Positions 13,973 to 14,119 of a stretch of DNA of 14,119 nucleotides are shown piece after piece. Every line of letters begins with the position of its first letter. Position 1 is the first letter of the stretch. The notes beneath the pieces are model-generated. The model saw only the letters and a list, made by a program, of their open reading frames with translations, ran no database searches and had not been told where the DNA came from. A program made the position numbers and the translations under genes. The stretch spans positions 1 through 14,119 of the forward strand of contig SDNV01000071.1 in assembly GCA_004524515.1 (NCBI GenBank), read 5' to 3'. The stretch is from Promethearchaeota archaeon. Its GTDB lineage: Archaea > Asgardarchaeota > Lokiarchaeia > Sigynarchaeales > SOKP01.

Positions 13973-14119
13973 TTATTCTTTACTTTTTGGTTTAATATAG
14001 CCGAGATATGCTTCAAGAAATCCTAATAGAACAAATATCCATGCCATGAAATAAAACATTGTAAACCCAGGATCCCCAAATAATATTAAAATTCGGTCAA
14101 TAAGAAACATTAGTAACAC
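13973..14119 (-). CDS. C-terminal end of a small membrane protein (partial)
   Basis: The minus strand has an open frame from the right edge to a TAA at 13973-13975, 48 residues in all. It contains a hydrophobic stretch of about 20 residues (MFYFMAWIFVLLGFLEAYLG) preceded by another hydrophobic segment (LLMFLIDRILILF) and ends in a basic, hydrophilic tail (YIKPKSKE). This looks like the last one or two transmembrane helices of a membrane protein whose start lies beyond the window. A complete small protein starting at the ATG three codons from the edge is possible. The family cannot be told. It lies 91 bases upstream of the metallophosphoesterase gene on the same strand. Confidence 0.6.
   Translation of the reverse strand: MLLMFLIDRILILFGDPGFTMFYFMAWIFVLLGFLEAYLGYIKPKSKE

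Overview
The window looks like a piece of an archaeal genome, most probably an Asgard (Lokiarchaeia-like) archaeon. The DNA is very AT-rich (I estimate about 30% GC by eye). Spacers carry archaeal TATA-like boxes, Shine-Dalgarno-led genes are mixed with genes that have no visible Shine-Dalgarno, and several genes start with TTG or GTG. A small longin-fold protein (12006-12416), typical of the trafficking-like inventory of Asgard archaea, lies next to a tail-anchored membrane protein. The lineage is inferred; there is no rRNA or other marker here.

Left part (1-3299): the 5' part of a radical SAM gene runs off the left edge (1-344, minus). Next come a coiled-coil/zinc-ribbon protein (649-1011, minus), an orphan multi-pass membrane protein with an internal repeat (1243-1905, plus) and an alpha/beta hydrolase with a complete Ser-Asp-His triad (2067-3230, plus). 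Hairpin-plus-T-tract terminators can be seen at 506-537, 1936-1978 and 3266-3290.

Middle (3300-8136): the most unusual gene is a 776-residue protein (3300-5630, minus). It joins a translation-factor-type GTPase and an EF-G domain III-like segment to a YqgF/RuvX-like RNase H-fold domain and a small C-terminal beta domain. Divergent from it are a radical SAM protein with a reduced SPASM/twitch C-terminus (5780-6895) and a small SAM-dependent methyltransferase (6978-7664). A dual-specificity phosphatase (7675-8136, minus) converges on them.

Right part (8224-14119): three tightly coupled minus-strand genes form a glycerol-3-phosphate-dehydrogenase-type redox operon: a GlpA-like flavoprotein with a BFD [2Fe-2S] domain, a second NAD/FAD oxidoreductase, and a DUF1667 cysteine protein. 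They probably pass electrons from a hydroxy substrate through flavin and Fe-S centres. After them come the tail-anchored protein, the longin protein behind two tandem TATA boxes, a membrane-anchored extracellular metallophosphoesterase with many N-glycosylation sequons, and the C-terminal end of a membrane protein at the right edge. I saw no tRNA, rRNA, CRISPR array, insertion sequence or integrase.
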